Source: Cellvibrionales bacterium
GTDB taxonomy: Bacteria > Pseudomonadota > Gammaproteobacteria > Pseudomonadales > UBA7239
Assembly (NCBI GenBank): GCA_016713115.1
Contig: JADJPU010000001.1
Span: 1,178,001-1,242,000, forward strand
DNA length: 64,000 nt
Direction of reading: 5' to 3'
Below the pieces are notes generated by a model. The model was not told the DNA's origin and ran no database searches. It worked only from the letters and a program-made list of their open reading frames with translations. This document shows positions 52,442 to 61,927 of the stretch, piece by piece. Both the position numbers and the translations under genes were made by a program. Every line of letters starts with the position of its first letter. Within the stretch, counting starts at the first letter, position 1.

Positions 52442-53776
52442 TTACTTTTTTTGCAGGAATTTCAGCGCATCTTGCAGTTGATTGTCTTCGGGTGCAGGGC
52501 TGTTGTTGGCGGCGGCTTTTTTATCTGGCGCTACTTCTTTTGTTTTGGTTTTATCGTTTGGTTTATCGATATTCTTCTTGGTGTCGTCGCCATTGCCGTT
52601 GGCGATGTGCTTTTCAAGACTGGCTTCCGAAGTGAGAGCGGTTGATTGCGCAACGCTAAGTGCGTTATCACGATCGATAATGTCCGGTTTAATGCCTTCC
52701 GCTTGTATCGAACGACCGCTCGGCGTGTAATACAACGCAGTGGTGAGTTTGATGCCTTTTTTATCGCTGATGGGCACTACTGTTTGCACGGTGCCTTTCC
52801 CAAAGGTGTTGGTGCCGAGAATTTTTGCGCGCTGGTTGTCTTGCAATGCGCCGGCAACAATTTCTGCCGCTGATGCAGTGCCCTGATTTACCAGCACAAT
52901 GATTGGCACTTTAGGCAAGGCTTCACCTGCTGTGGCACTGAAGCGTACATTGCTGCTGGGAATGCGGCCTTTGGTGTAGACAATTAAACCTTTGTTGAGA
53001 AATACATCAGAAACGCCGACTGCCTCATCGAGCAGCCCGCCTGGGTTGTTGCGTAAATCCAAGACCAAGCCGCGAATTTTTTCTTGTTTTTCTAGGGTGG
53101 CTAATGCTCGTTTAAGCTCTTCGGTGGTGCTAGCTTGGAACTGTGCAATGCGAATATAGGCATAGCCCGGCGCTAAGATTTTTTCTTTCACGCTGCGTGT
53201 TTTAATGATTTCACGTACGAGATTGAATTCCAGCGGCTGCTCTTGTTTTTCGCGCATGATGGTCAGTGTGATCGGCGTGCCCGCTGCGCCGCGCATCAGA
53301 TTGATTGCGTCATTGATTGCCATGCCTTGTACGGATTGCGCATTGATTTTGATAATGATGTCACCGGCGTGGATACCCGCGCGGCTGGCCGGTGTGTCGT
53401 CGATGGGTGCGATAATTTTGATGAAGCCATCTGCTGCGCCAACTTCAATGCCTAAACCGCCGAACTCGCCGGTAGTCATGTTTTTTAGGTCATTAAAATC
53501 GTTTTCATCAAGATAGGCAGAATGAGGATCCAGCTCGCTGAGCATGCCGCGTATTGCATTTTCCAACAGAGTTTTGTCGCTGACAGGCTCCACATAAGCA
53601 GCACGAATTTGTTCCAATACCAAGGAAAAAGTGCGCAGATCCTCCAAGGGTAACTGCCCATCCTCACTGACAGCAGCGATATTTTCTTGAGTGGCATTGG
53701 CGCTGTTTCCTGCGTAGGACAGGCTCAAACAAACCACCAGCGCGCAGGTGGAGAAATACCGGAAAGGCAGTGGCAT
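52442..53776 (-). CDS. C-terminal processing protease (S41 family)
   Basis: A 444-residue secreted protease from ATG 53776, with a signal peptide (FSTCALVVCLSLSYAGNSANA, cut near residue 29). The longer frame upstream is not supported. A PDZ domain (about 115-195, GGLGIEVGAADGFIKIIAPI) precedes the S41 catalytic domain with VLDLRNNPGG, the nucleophile Ser in NQGTASAAEIVAGAL and the general-base Lys in NTFGKGTVQTV. The C-terminal 70 residues are charged, Lys/Asp-rich. Ctp proteases trim or destroy periplasmic proteins, including peptidoglycan hydrolases. It is divergent from dtd. Confidence 0.92.
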   Translation of the reverse strand: MPLPFRYFSTCALVVCLSLSYAGNSANATQENIAAVSEDGQLPLEDLRTFSLVLEQIRAAYVEPVSDKTLLENAIRGMLSELDPHSAYLDENDFNDLKNMTTGEFGGLGIEVGAADGFIKIIAPIDDTPASRAGIHAGDIIIKINAQSVQGMAINDAINLMRGAAGTPITLTIMREKQEQPLEFNLVREIIKTRSVKEKILAPGYAYIRIAQFQASTTEELKRALATLEKQEKIRGLVLDLRNNPGGLLDEAVGVSDVFLNKGLIVYTKGRIPSSNVRFSATAGEALPKVPIIVLVNQGTASAAEIVAGALQDNQRAKILGTNTFGKGTVQTVVPISDKKGIKLTTALYYTPSGRSIQAEGIKPDIIDRDNALSVAQSTALTSEASLEKHIANGNGDDTKKNIDKPNDKTKTKEVAPDKKAAANNSPAPEDNQLQDALKFLQKK

Positions 53777-53848
53777 GCAGGAGCGTCCAGAAATATCGCT
53801 AGAATGAACGGTGATGCTAACGGAAGTCTCGGAGCTTAACCAGTTGTT

Positions 53849-54286
53849 ATGAAAGCGTTGATCCAGCGTGTCAGCAGCGCGCATGTTGTTGTACAGGGTG
53901 AAGTCGTAGGAAAGATCGCGCGTGGCGTGCTCGTATTGTTGGGCGTGGAGCGCCACGACGATTGCGCGCTGGCACAAAAACTGTGCGACAAGATTTTACG
54001 CTACCGCATGTTCCCAGATGCGGAAGGAAAAATGAATTTATCGGTGCGCGATATTGCGGGTGGCGTGTTAGTGGTTTCGCAATTTACCTTGGCGGCCGAT
54101 ACCAACAGTGGTTTGCGTCCGTCATTTTCTTCTGGCGCAACACCCGAGCAGGCGCTCTCTCTCTACGACGATTGTGTACAGTATTTGCGTCAGCAACATA
54201 ACGAGGTTGCCACGGGAATTTTTGCGGCAGACATGCAAGTGCATTTAATCAACGACGGTCCTGTCACATTTTTGTTGTCGGTCTAG
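53849..54286 (+). CDS. dtd: D-aminoacyl-tRNA deacylase
   Basis: A 145-residue DTD enzyme that frees tRNA from D-amino acids. Present are the N-terminal MKALIQRVSSAHVVV, the catalytic SQFTLAAD near residue 77, and the C-terminal cross-subunit motif NDGPVTF. The ATG is preceded by no clear Shine-Dalgarno other than GGAG far upstream. It is followed 13 bases later by the PNPOx-like gene. Confidence 0.94.
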   Translation: MKALIQRVSSAHVVVQGEVVGKIARGVLVLLGVERHDDCALAQKLCDKILRYRMFPDAEGKMNLSVRDIAGGVLVVSQFTLAADTNSGLRPSFSSGATPEQALSLYDDCVQYLRQQHNEVATGIFAADMQVHLINDGPVTFLLSV

Positions 54287-54299
54287 CAGGTAGTTCATT

Positions 54300-54785
54300 A
54301 TGAAAAAAGACAGCCACGGCAAACAATTCTCCGCGCCCATGAGTGATGCTGTGCGCGAGCAATTGTTGCAAGAACAAGATGAGTGCACTTTTATTTGGCA
54401 AGGGAAAAATGATGCACTCGGCACCATCATGAGTTTTGTGTGGGCAGAGGGCTGCGTGTGGCTGACCACCAACGATCAGCGCCCGCGTGTTAGTGCTGTG
54501 CGAAAAACAGGCCGCGCTTCGGTGGTGATTTCATCGGCGGGCACGACACTGGGTGATAGTCGCTGTATTAGCCTCAGCGGCGTGTGTACGGTGTTGGATG
54601 ATGCGCAGACGCGGCGCTGGTTTTTCCCACTGTTTTGTCAAAAATTGTTGCCAGACAATATCAAAGCACAGGCAACCATGTGTGATTTGCTGGATAGAGA
54701 AGGGCAAGTGATTCTGTGTGTGAAGCCAGACAAAATCACCGCCTACGATGGCGATGCGCTGATGCGCAAGCTGGAAGCGCAGTAA
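54300..54785 (+). CDS. Pyridoxamine 5'-phosphate oxidase-fold protein
   Basis: A 161-residue split-barrel protein. The stretches FIWQGKNDALGTIMSF, VWLTTNDQRPRVSAVRKTGRAS and GDSRCISLSGVCTVLDD resemble PNPOx-like, probably flavin- or F420-binding proteins. The reaction is unknown, since this fold serves many oxidoreductases. A bidirectional terminator follows, shared with the convergent CoA-transferase gene. Confidence 0.75.
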   Translation: MKKDSHGKQFSAPMSDAVREQLLQEQDECTFIWQGKNDALGTIMSFVWAEGCVWLTTNDQRPRVSAVRKTGRASVVISSAGTTLGDSRCISLSGVCTVLDDAQTRRWFFPLFCQKLLPDNIKAQATMCDLLDREGQVILCVKPDKITAYDGDALMRKLEAQ

Positions 54786-54812
54786 ATAAAAAAACACTAT
54801 TGTGATAGGCAT

Positions 54813-54841
54813 AAAAAAACCGGATTGCTCCGGTTTTTTTA
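54813..54841. terminator. Bidirectional intrinsic terminator
   Basis: ACCGGA (54819-54824) and TCCGGT (54829-54834) pair around a TTGC loop. A-run on the left and T-run on the right make it work both ways, ending the PNPOx-like gene and the convergent CoA-transferase gene. Confidence 0.88.
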
Positions 54842-54859
54842 CTTCTGTTTTTGCAGGTG

Positions 54860-56116
54860 TTACGCCTTCTTGCCAAACGCGCCTTTGGCATCCATCGCAG
54901 CGATTTTCGCATCGTCGTAATTCAATACGCGTTTGAGAATTTCATCGCGATGTTGACCGGGTGTTGGCGCTTTCGTCGGCACCGGCAATTCTTCGCCGAC
55001 AAAATGCACGGGGTAGCTCATCATGTCAGCGCCGTGTGTTTCGTGCGGATACCACTTGAAGCGCGCTTTGAAATGTTCGTCTTCCATCACACTCTCGGAG
55101 TTGTAAACCGGCGCAATCGGCGTTTTCACTTCCACGCCCCAATCCATCCATTCTTTGATGGTTTTGGTTTTGAAAATCGCAGTCAACTCGCGCTGCATTT
55201 CTTTATTACCCGGCGCGTGGTCGGCCAGTTTTTTGCCCGGCCATTTTTCAAACATATCCATGCGGCCGAGTGCTTCGCAGAAGTTTTTCCAGAATGATTG
55301 CTCGGAAGCCATGAACAACACATAGCCGTCTTTACATTCGTAGGCTTGATAGCGCACGCCTTCTTTCAAACCGGCGGTGCCGACAGGGCGGCGGCGGAAA
55401 TCGTCAGCCGCGTTGCCAGTCACTTCTGATTGTGGGCGCTGATAGGCTTTGTAGCTCTCGATGCGGTACCAGTCCATGTAGGCCGCGCCGTCGGACTGAC
55501 CAATTTCCACCAAAGCGCCTTCGCCGGTGTCGCGTGCACGCATTACCGCCGCCAGCGCGGCGAATGCACCCAACAGAGGGCCGGCGTGCATGCCGATAGA
55601 TGGGTGAGCGGGGAGATAGACCATGCCTTCTTCATCACGCGCTGGCTCTACGCAGCCAGCCCAAGTGTCGTAGGCAACGCCGTGTGAAGGCATGTTTTCG
55701 TAAGGGCCGGTCATGCCGTAGCCGGATACACAGCAGAACACGATTTTGGGGTTCACTTTTTTCAGGTCTTCAAAGCCCAGGCCCAAGCGATCCAGCGTGC
55801 CGGGCTTCATCGCTTCGATGATGATGTCAGCGTCTTTAATCAGCTCTTTGAAAATTTCTTTGCCTTCCGGCGTTTTCAAATCAATTTCAATGGATTTTTT
55901 GCCGCGCGCGATATGCCAATGCAACAGCGAGATGCCTTCTACGATGGGCCAAGTCATCACGCGCACATAGTCGCCGCCAGGGACTTCGACTTTGATCACA
56001 TCCGCACCCAGTTCCGCAAAATGGTGAGCGGTGGCGCCGGGACCGAGGATAGAAAAATCGATTACGCGCAAGCCAGCAAGCGGCGCAGGTTTTTGACCAG
56101 AGCTAGAAGTGCTCAT
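54860..56116 (-). CDS. Family III CoA-transferase (CaiB/BaiF)
   Basis: A 418-residue enzyme from ATG 56116, with GGAG six bases upstream. Family marks are GLRVIDFSILGPGATAHHFAELGADVIKVE near the N-terminus (cited by its ends), NPKIVFCCVSGYGMTGPY, and the catalytic Asp in GVAYDTWAGCVEP near residue 160. It moves CoA between acyl groups or epimerises 2-methylacyl-CoAs. Bile acid and steroid degraders use such enzymes for side chains, but the substrate cannot be read from sequence. It is single-gene, between terminators. Confidence 0.88.
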   Translation of the reverse strand: MSTSSSGQKPAPLAGLRVIDFSILGPGATAHHFAELGADVIKVEVPGGDYVRVMTWPIVEGISLLHWHIARGKKSIEIDLKTPEGKEIFKELIKDADIIIEAMKPGTLDRLGLGFEDLKKVNPKIVFCCVSGYGMTGPYENMPSHGVAYDTWAGCVEPARDEEGMVYLPAHPSIGMHAGPLLGAFAALAAVMRARDTGEGALVEIGQSDGAAYMDWYRIESYKAYQRPQSEVTGNAADDFRRRPVGTAGLKEGVRYQAYECKDGYVLFMASEQSFWKNFCEALGRMDMFEKWPGKKLADHAPGNKEMQRELTAIFKTKTIKEWMDWGVEVKTPIAPVYNSESVMEDEHFKARFKWYPHETHGADMMSYPVHFVGEELPVPTKAPTPGQHRDEILKRVLNYDDAKIAAMDAKGAFGKKA

Positions 56117-56333
56117 GCAGTTCTCCATTGATTTAATAGGGATTTATGCGGCGAAGCAGGCTCGCAACGGGCGGCGCATTGTACTCGCAAGTGCGCGAGC
56201 ATGGCACGGTGGCATACCTACCCCCGTCTCCCCCTAGATATAGGACTTCGGTTAAGATAAGCGCCCCGCCTACACAGGCGTTGTTCTACTTCCTTTTCTG
56301 ACATCGGAGATCGGCACTGCCGACAGGAACACA

Positions 56334-57917
56334 ATGAGCGCAATCGAAAATACCAAGGTTTACAACGAACTGACTTCTGCAGCCCTGATTGAACAATCCC
56401 TGCTGCGTAGCGAAGGCACCCTGACCAATACCGGCGCCCTGGTGATCACCACTGGCAAGCGCTCAGGCCGCTCGCCTGCTGACCGTTTCGTGGTGCAGGA
56501 GCCATCCACGGCGGATGCTATTGATTGGGGTAATGTGAACCGTCCATTCCCGCAAGATAAATTCAACGCCCTGTGGGATCGCGTAGAAACCTACTTGGCA
56601 CAGAAAGATCGCTTCACTTCACAACTGCATGTCGGCGCGCACGACGAGCATTACATCCCTGTGAAAGTGAACACCGAAACCGCGTGGCAATCGCTGTTTG
56701 CGCGCAACATGTTTATCCGTCCAGAAAAATACAATCCGAAAGGCAAAGAAGAGTGGACGATTCTCAATGTCGCTTCTTTTCAATGTGATCCTGCGCGCGA
56801 TGGCACCAACTCTGACGGTATCGTCTGCCTGAATTTTGCCAGCCGCCGTGTGTTGATCGCCGGCATGCGTTACGCCGGTGAAATGAAAAAAGCGATGTTC
56901 TCGGTACAAAACTTTTTGTTGCCAGAAAAAGATGTGATGCCTATGCACTGCTCGGCCAATGTGGGCGAAGCAGGCGATGTGGCTTTGTTCTTTGGTTTGT
57001 CTGGCACCGGTAAAACCACACTGTCGGCTGACCCAGATCGTTATCTGATCGGTGACGATGAGCACGGCTGGGCGAAAGGCTCGGTGTTTAATATCGAAGG
57101 CGGCTGCTACGCAAAAACGATCGATTTGTCACAAAAAAACGAGCCTGTGATTTGGGATGCGATTCGTTTCGGCAGTATCGTGGAAAATGTGCATGTCGAT
57201 AGCAATCGCCAAGCGGATTACAGCAATCTAGAAGTTACCGACACACAAGACGGTCAAACGCGCAATGTCGAAAACGGTCGCTGTTCGTATCCGTTGGAGC
57301 ATGTTGCGAAACGCACATTGGCTAACGCCGCTGGTGAGCCCAAAGTAGTGGTGTTTTTAACTTGTGATGTTTCTGGTGTGTTGCCGCCGGTTTCTATTTT
57401 GTCGAAAGAAGCAGCGGCGTATCACTTTTTGTCTGGCTACACCGCGCGCGTTGGCTCTACGGAAGTGGGTGCAGCGCCTGGCATTCAACCGGCGTTTTCT
57501 ACCTGTTTCGGTGCCCCATTTATGCCGCGCCGTCCAATGGAATACGCCAAACTGTTGATGAAACGCGTTGAAGATTTCGGTTCACAGGTGTATTTGGTAA
57601 ACACCGGTTGGACTGGCGGTGCGGGCGGCCCTGGCGGCAAAGGCAATCGTTTCCCGATTCCTGTTACGCGTGCGATTGTGAATGCCTGCTTGAGCGGTGA
57701 ATTGCTGAAAGGTGAGACCGAACAGTTGGAGCATTTGAATCTGACGATTCCAAAAGCAGTGAAAGATGTGGACAGCAAGTATCTCAACCCGCGCAAAGCG
57801 TGGGCCGATGCTGCGGAGTACGACGCACAAGCGAAAAAACTCGCTGGTCTGTTCCAAGAAAACATCAAAAAATTTGATGTCAGCGAAGCGGTACTCAAGG
57901 CGGGTCCGCAAGCGTAA
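56334..57917 (+). CDS. pckA: Phosphoenolpyruvate carboxykinase (ATP)
   Basis: A 527-residue enzyme turning oxaloacetate and ATP into PEP. The P-loop GLSGTGKTTLSADP is near residue 223, and the metal-binding IGDDEHGW near 243. RSGRSPADRFVV near the N-terminus binds substrate, and NTGWTGGAGGPGGKGNRFPI is the C-terminal nucleotide loop. Gluconeogenic PckA suits growth on acids such as steroid or fatty-acid breakdown products. It is a single gene with its own terminator. Confidence 0.96.
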   Translation: MSAIENTKVYNELTSAALIEQSLLRSEGTLTNTGALVITTGKRSGRSPADRFVVQEPSTADAIDWGNVNRPFPQDKFNALWDRVETYLAQKDRFTSQLHVGAHDEHYIPVKVNTETAWQSLFARNMFIRPEKYNPKGKEEWTILNVASFQCDPARDGTNSDGIVCLNFASRRVLIAGMRYAGEMKKAMFSVQNFLLPEKDVMPMHCSANVGEAGDVALFFGLSGTGKTTLSADPDRYLIGDDEHGWAKGSVFNIEGGCYAKTIDLSQKNEPVIWDAIRFGSIVENVHVDSNRQADYSNLEVTDTQDGQTRNVENGRCSYPLEHVAKRTLANAAGEPKVVVFLTCDVSGVLPPVSILSKEAAAYHFLSGYTARVGSTEVGAAPGIQPAFSTCFGAPFMPRRPMEYAKLLMKRVEDFGSQVYLVNTGWTGGAGGPGGKGNRFPIPVTRAIVNACLSGELLKGETEQLEHLNLTIPKAVKDVDSKYLNPRKAWADAAEYDAQAKKLAGLFQENIKKFDVSEAVLKAGPQA

Positions 57918-57938
57918 ACACTGCGCGTGTTGTGCGAT

Positions 57939-57966
57939 AACGCCCCGCTTGCGGGGCGTTCTTGTT
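57939..57966 (+). terminator. Intrinsic terminator of pckA
   Basis: AACGCCCC (57939-57946) and GGGGCGTT (57953-57960) form a strong stem with a GCTTGC loop, followed by CTTGTTTC. Confidence 0.8.
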
Positions 57967-58016
57967 TCTGGATATCGCTATACTGCGCGTAACCCAATTG
58001 TTCATGGTGCTGAAAA

Positions 58017-59531
58017 ATGATGCGCAACACATGTCGCTTATTTCTCGTTTTCTGCCTCACGCTTTGTGGAGCGATTTCTGTTGTACAGGCAGCGCCGGAC
58101 GACAAGGACGGCGATCGGCTCAGCGATGCACTAGAGCAAAAGGTTGGCCGCAACCCTGAGCGTCCGGATTACATCGTGAGTGCGGGATATCGCCGCAGTT
58201 GTGCGCTGGATGACAGCGGTGTGCAGTGTTGGGGCGACGAGCCGCGCATGGGTGTTACGCCGAGTTTCGCACATCCGGTTGCGCTCAGCGTTAGCAATAC
58301 ACATGCCTGCGTAATCAGTGATAACGGCGTGCAATGTTGGGGTGACAACGCGCACGGCGCGATCAATGCGCCAGTGTTGAATAAACCGGAAGCGGTGAGT
58401 ACGGGTTGGTATCACAGCTGTGCCATTGATGCCAAAGGCGTGAAGTGTTGGGGTGACAACAGTCGCGGGCAATTGGATGTGCCGAAAAAAATCAAAAATG
58501 TAAAACAAATTGCTGCCGGTGGTTTTCACACCTGCGCGCTGGATGAAAAAGGCGTGTCGTGCTGGGGTGATAATTGGGCGCAGCAGTTAGATGTGCCAGC
58601 GTTGCTAAATCCGCGTCAAATTACAGCGGGCAATCATCACAGTTGCGCTTTGGATGAACGCGGTGTGGTGTGTTGGGGCGATACTTATTTTGATGAAGAA
58701 GAACGCAATGCCGATGTGCTGAAAAATTACAAAACACGCACCGTGCCGCTGCTGCAAAACCCAAGACAGGTCAGCGCAGGGTTTGATCACACCTGCGCCA
58801 TCGACGACACCGGTGTGGTGTGTTGGGGTGCGCGCGATCGTGGGCAGTCCGATCCACCAAAAGATTTACTGCAGCCGCCTGTTGCAGCAATCAGTGCTGG
58901 TTGGTACAGCACCTGTGCGCTGGATGCTGTCGGCGTGAAATGTTGGGGCGACAACACTTATAAACAAACCGAAGTAGCGTCTTTGTTTTTTGATACGGAT
59001 CGCGATGGTATCACTGACGAAAAAGACAACTGCGCGCAGCAGGCGAATACGGATCAGCGCGATAGTGATAACGATGGTCAAGGCGATGTTTGTGATCCAG
59101 ATGCAGACAACGATGGCATAGGCAATGAGCAAGACAACTGTTTGTCTGCAGCTAACGCAGATCAAAAAGATAGCGACGGCGACAAAGTGGGGGATGCCTG
59201 CGATGCGTTTCCCAATGATCCCGCAGAATCGGTGGACAACGACAAAGATGGTATCGGCAATCAGCGCGATAACTGCCCCGATGTCGCTAATACTGACCAA
59301 AAAGATAGCGATGGCGACAAAATGGGCGATGCCTGTGATGCCGATAATGACAACGATGGCGCAGCCAATGACAAAGACAATTGCCCATTGATTGCCAATA
59401 AAGATCAAAAAGATACCGACAAAGACGGCATGGGTGATGCCTGTGATGACGACGATGATAACGATGGAATTCCCGATAAACAGGACAAAGCGCCGTTAAA
59501 ACCAGCGAAAAAGAAAGCGACAGCAACCTAA
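58017..59531 (+). CDS. Secreted RCC1-repeat and thrombospondin type-3 repeat protein
   Basis: A 504-residue protein with a signal peptide cut near VVQAA (residue 26). Residues about 50-325 hold seven RCC1-like blades, each with a Cys-Ala-Leu/Ile-Asp start and a Gly-Val-x-Cys-Trp-Gly end (such as GVKCWGDN), so each blade may hold a disulphide. Residues about 325-490 are calcium-binding thrombospondin-3 repeats (DNDGIGNEQDNC, DSDGDKVGDACD), about four. The last 15 residues are Lys/Ala/Pro. It is probably a cell-surface or secreted adhesion-type protein; the partner is unknown. It converges on a DUF4105 gene only six bases away. Confidence 0.88.
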   Translation: MMRNTCRLFLVFCLTLCGAISVVQAAPDDKDGDRLSDALEQKVGRNPERPDYIVSAGYRRSCALDDSGVQCWGDEPRMGVTPSFAHPVALSVSNTHACVISDNGVQCWGDNAHGAINAPVLNKPEAVSTGWYHSCAIDAKGVKCWGDNSRGQLDVPKKIKNVKQIAAGGFHTCALDEKGVSCWGDNWAQQLDVPALLNPRQITAGNHHSCALDERGVVCWGDTYFDEEERNADVLKNYKTRTVPLLQNPRQVSAGFDHTCAIDDTGVVCWGARDRGQSDPPKDLLQPPVAAISAGWYSTCALDAVGVKCWGDNTYKQTEVASLFFDTDRDGITDEKDNCAQQANTDQRDSDNDGQGDVCDPDADNDGIGNEQDNCLSAANADQKDSDGDKVGDACDAFPNDPAESVDNDKDGIGNQRDNCPDVANTDQKDSDGDKMGDACDADNDNDGAANDKDNCPLIANKDQKDTDKDGMGDACDDDDDNDGIPDKQDKAPLKPAKKKATAT

Positions 59532-59537
59532 AATTAT

Positions 59538-61394
59538 TTAGAAAAAGCTGCGCAGTGACAGAGAGAAGCGATCGCGCTCGGCGTGATCGTTGTCTTGGTG
59601 GCTGTAGGAAAAATACGCCGATAAGTTGCGCGAAAGACGATAGCCCGCTTCGCTGTTGAAGCTGGTTAGCCTGTCGCTATTATTGATTAAGTAATGCTGC
59701 TGACTGATATCGGCAGACCAGCTCCACGCGGTATCTTGATACAGTAATCCCGCTTTTACACCGGCGCGCACATCCCAATTGCTCTCCAGGGCGCCGCCAG
59801 TGAGCACGCCACCGATCAGTTCCGCATGACACAACATCGCGCCGCAATTTTTACTGATTCCGCGATAAGCTTCGGCAAGATTGATGAGCGCGGTTTTTTC
59901 GCCAATCAATTCGCGTTGGCGTGACGCCGATACGCCCCATGATGCTTCTTGAAAAAAAGTATCGACGGGGCTGTAAGACTGCACATTAAACCAGCGGATG
60001 CTCTCAATGCTAACGCTGTCATCGTTGTCGTAGGGATCAATGCGCAATTGAAAATTCAGCACATCCAATTGCACGCCTTTTTGAAAAGCAGGTAGTGGGT
60101 CGTGAAAATCGTGGTAGGCGAAACGGCCGCCAACGAGTAAGTAATCGCTGCCTTCATCGCGCTGCCAGCCGGTTTGTAGGCGCAGCATGTCGTGACTTTC
60201 GGTGGCGGGATTGCGCGTCGCAATTTTTGCGGAGTGTTCCGGTACGGCGGCATTAATTTGGTGTTGACGCTGTACCACTTGATTCACTTGATAAGTGTGC
60301 AAGGCTTTTTGTGCAGGGTCTGCTTGAATTTGTATGCTGTGATACTTTTCTGCCATGGCCAGCACAGCAGGGTCGGTGATGTTCTCTGCTGCGCTCGTGC
60401 GGCTTAACAAGATATTGAGTTTTGTTTTTTGTTGTGGCGTAAGCTGTGACAGCTGTGCATAAAAACGCTTTTTAGCAGAGGGGATATAGTTTACGCTGGC
60501 GATTAAGCCGTGTTTTTGTAAAATTTTAACGGTGTCCACGGGGATAGTGTGTGAGGTAAATTGCTCGCGCAGATTGTGTGTAGGAGTCACTACATCCAGC
60601 ATGGAGATTAAGCGATAAGAACAGTTTTCATCCAAAAAAAAATAATTGAAGCTGCTTCCACGTACTTCCCAAACATGATCAATAAAAGTACGCACTTTTT
60701 CTGGCGGGAGAGACAACGTGTATTCGCGGATGTCACGGTCTTCGCCATCGCTGTAGTTGCGCAGTTTTTCAAAATATGGCGATAAATCAATAATGCCAGG
60801 GAAGTGACCGGTCAAACCTTTGGTGATATAGCGCACGGCGCTGTTATCCGTTGCACCAACATCGGCGTAATAGCTAATCGTCTGTGACAATAAAACGGGG
60901 TGCTGTGTTTTGTCATGGGCATCGATACGCAAAAAAGTGTGCCCAAAAACTGAAGCAATTTTCTTCAAGTAGGGGTCGGGGTAGACCAATGTGATTTCAT
61001 CGGCATTAAAGCGTCCACGCCAGTAATTTAGAGAAGGACACCGTAAGTCTCTAGGTGGGCGCAAGGAAAATCGTTGCGCTAAGAATTGCGCGCGTGCCGG
61101 AAAGCGGCACCAAGCGCTGTTGTCACTGTTGGCAGGAGAACGCAGTGCATGCAGCGTGGCTTGTAACTCTGCCAGGCTGTCATTGTTCTTCCCAGAGAGA
61201 AAAAAATCTTGAGCATCTACTTCACTGCGATAGCCGCCAGTAAAAATGTTTTTCTGCATGTGTAACAGAGCGAGCCATTGTGGTGCTGTTGCTGCTTCAT
61301 CCCCACTTACTGCGTTTGCGTGCGCACCAACACCCACAGCAAGTAGCGTGGCAAAAACCAATACTTGGCAGTGCATGACAAAACAGCTCGGCAT
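59538..61394 (-). CDS. DUF4105 envelope protein with C-terminal beta-barrel
   Basis: A 618-residue protein with a signal peptide (cut near VGAHANA). A helical first part is followed by the DUF4105 domain (about 125-290, with VFGHTFLRIDA, YSDGEDRDIREYTLSL and FNYFFLDENCSYRLI). The conserved His, Cys and Glu/Asn suggest a papain-like NlpC-type protease or amidase fold. The final 230 residues are alternating beta strands ending in SLRSFF, which is a barrel signature. The cleavage target is unknown. The small secreted-protein gene at 61457 is divergent from it. Confidence 0.82.
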   Translation of the reverse strand: MPSCFVMHCQVLVFATLLAVGVGAHANAVSGDEAATAPQWLALLHMQKNIFTGGYRSEVDAQDFFLSGKNNDSLAELQATLHALRSPANSDNSAWCRFPARAQFLAQRFSLRPPRDLRCPSLNYWRGRFNADEITLVYPDPYLKKIASVFGHTFLRIDAHDKTQHPVLLSQTISYYADVGATDNSAVRYITKGLTGHFPGIIDLSPYFEKLRNYSDGEDRDIREYTLSLPPEKVRTFIDHVWEVRGSSFNYFFLDENCSYRLISMLDVVTPTHNLREQFTSHTIPVDTVKILQKHGLIASVNYIPSAKKRFYAQLSQLTPQQKTKLNILLSRTSAAENITDPAVLAMAEKYHSIQIQADPAQKALHTYQVNQVVQRQHQINAAVPEHSAKIATRNPATESHDMLRLQTGWQRDEGSDYLLVGGRFAYHDFHDPLPAFQKGVQLDVLNFQLRIDPYDNDDSVSIESIRWFNVQSYSPVDTFFQEASWGVSASRQRELIGEKTALINLAEAYRGISKNCGAMLCHAELIGGVLTGGALESNWDVRAGVKAGLLYQDTAWSWSADISQQHYLINNSDRLTSFNSEAGYRLSRNLSAYFSYSHQDNDHAERDRFSLSLRSFF

Positions 61395-61456
61395 AAAGAA
61401 TTGACAGAAAGGGCGTGGGCGCTATTGTATCTGCGCCATTATTGTTTCGGTGTGTC

Positions 61457-61861
61457 GTGCGTAAATTGAGATTGAGAGTTGTGTGTTTGCTATTCGCGGG
61501 CTGGCCGTTGGCTGCCGTGTACGCCGATAGTTGTTCACTGGCGCCGATGGCCGAGCAATTGCAGCAGCCCACTCTGCGCGCCGATAAGGTGCAGCACGCC
61601 GAGTTTGAATACCGCAGGCAGCTGTTGCGCTTTGCCAATGGGTATTACGGTTCGCTGGCGCAAGATATTTTGCGCGGCGAAGGCGAATACTTGCACGCGC
61701 TGCAACGCTTGATGGGAGCCGAAGGTTGCCTAGACACTTACCGACAACTGTTGTTGCAAGAAACTAGCGGTCTCGATTTCGCGTTGGCGCTGTGGCTGTG
61801 GCGCACAGGCGGCGAGGTGAACACTGTGCCGGCGCAAGATTGGGGTGGAGTTACCAACTAG
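61457..61861 (+). CDS. Small secreted protein, unknown
   Basis: A 134-residue product if translation starts at GTG 61457 (VRKLRLRVVCLLFAGWPLAA), which gives a clean signal peptide cut near AVYADS. The alternative GTG 61415 adds 14 residues. The mature part has two cysteines (DSCSLAP, EGCLD) and a helical middle (YRRQLLRFANGYYGSLAQDI). The family is not recognised. It is divergent from the DUF4105 gene, a pairing that suggests a shared role. Confidence 0.65.
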   Translation: MRKLRLRVVCLLFAGWPLAAVYADSCSLAPMAEQLQQPTLRADKVQHAEFEYRRQLLRFANGYYGSLAQDILRGEGEYLHALQRLMGAEGCLDTYRQLLLQETSGLDFALALWLWRTGGEVNTVPAQDWGGVTN

Positions 61862-61927
61862 CATTGCATGGGCAAGTGCGGGTGGATGTGGTAGTTTTCG
61901 GTGCGAGAACAGCGAGGAATTTTTAGT

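Noticed and set aside
52442..53977. Longer start for the Ctp protease at 53977
   Set aside because: It would bury the signal peptide 67 residues inside the protein and read through the dtd start on the other strand.
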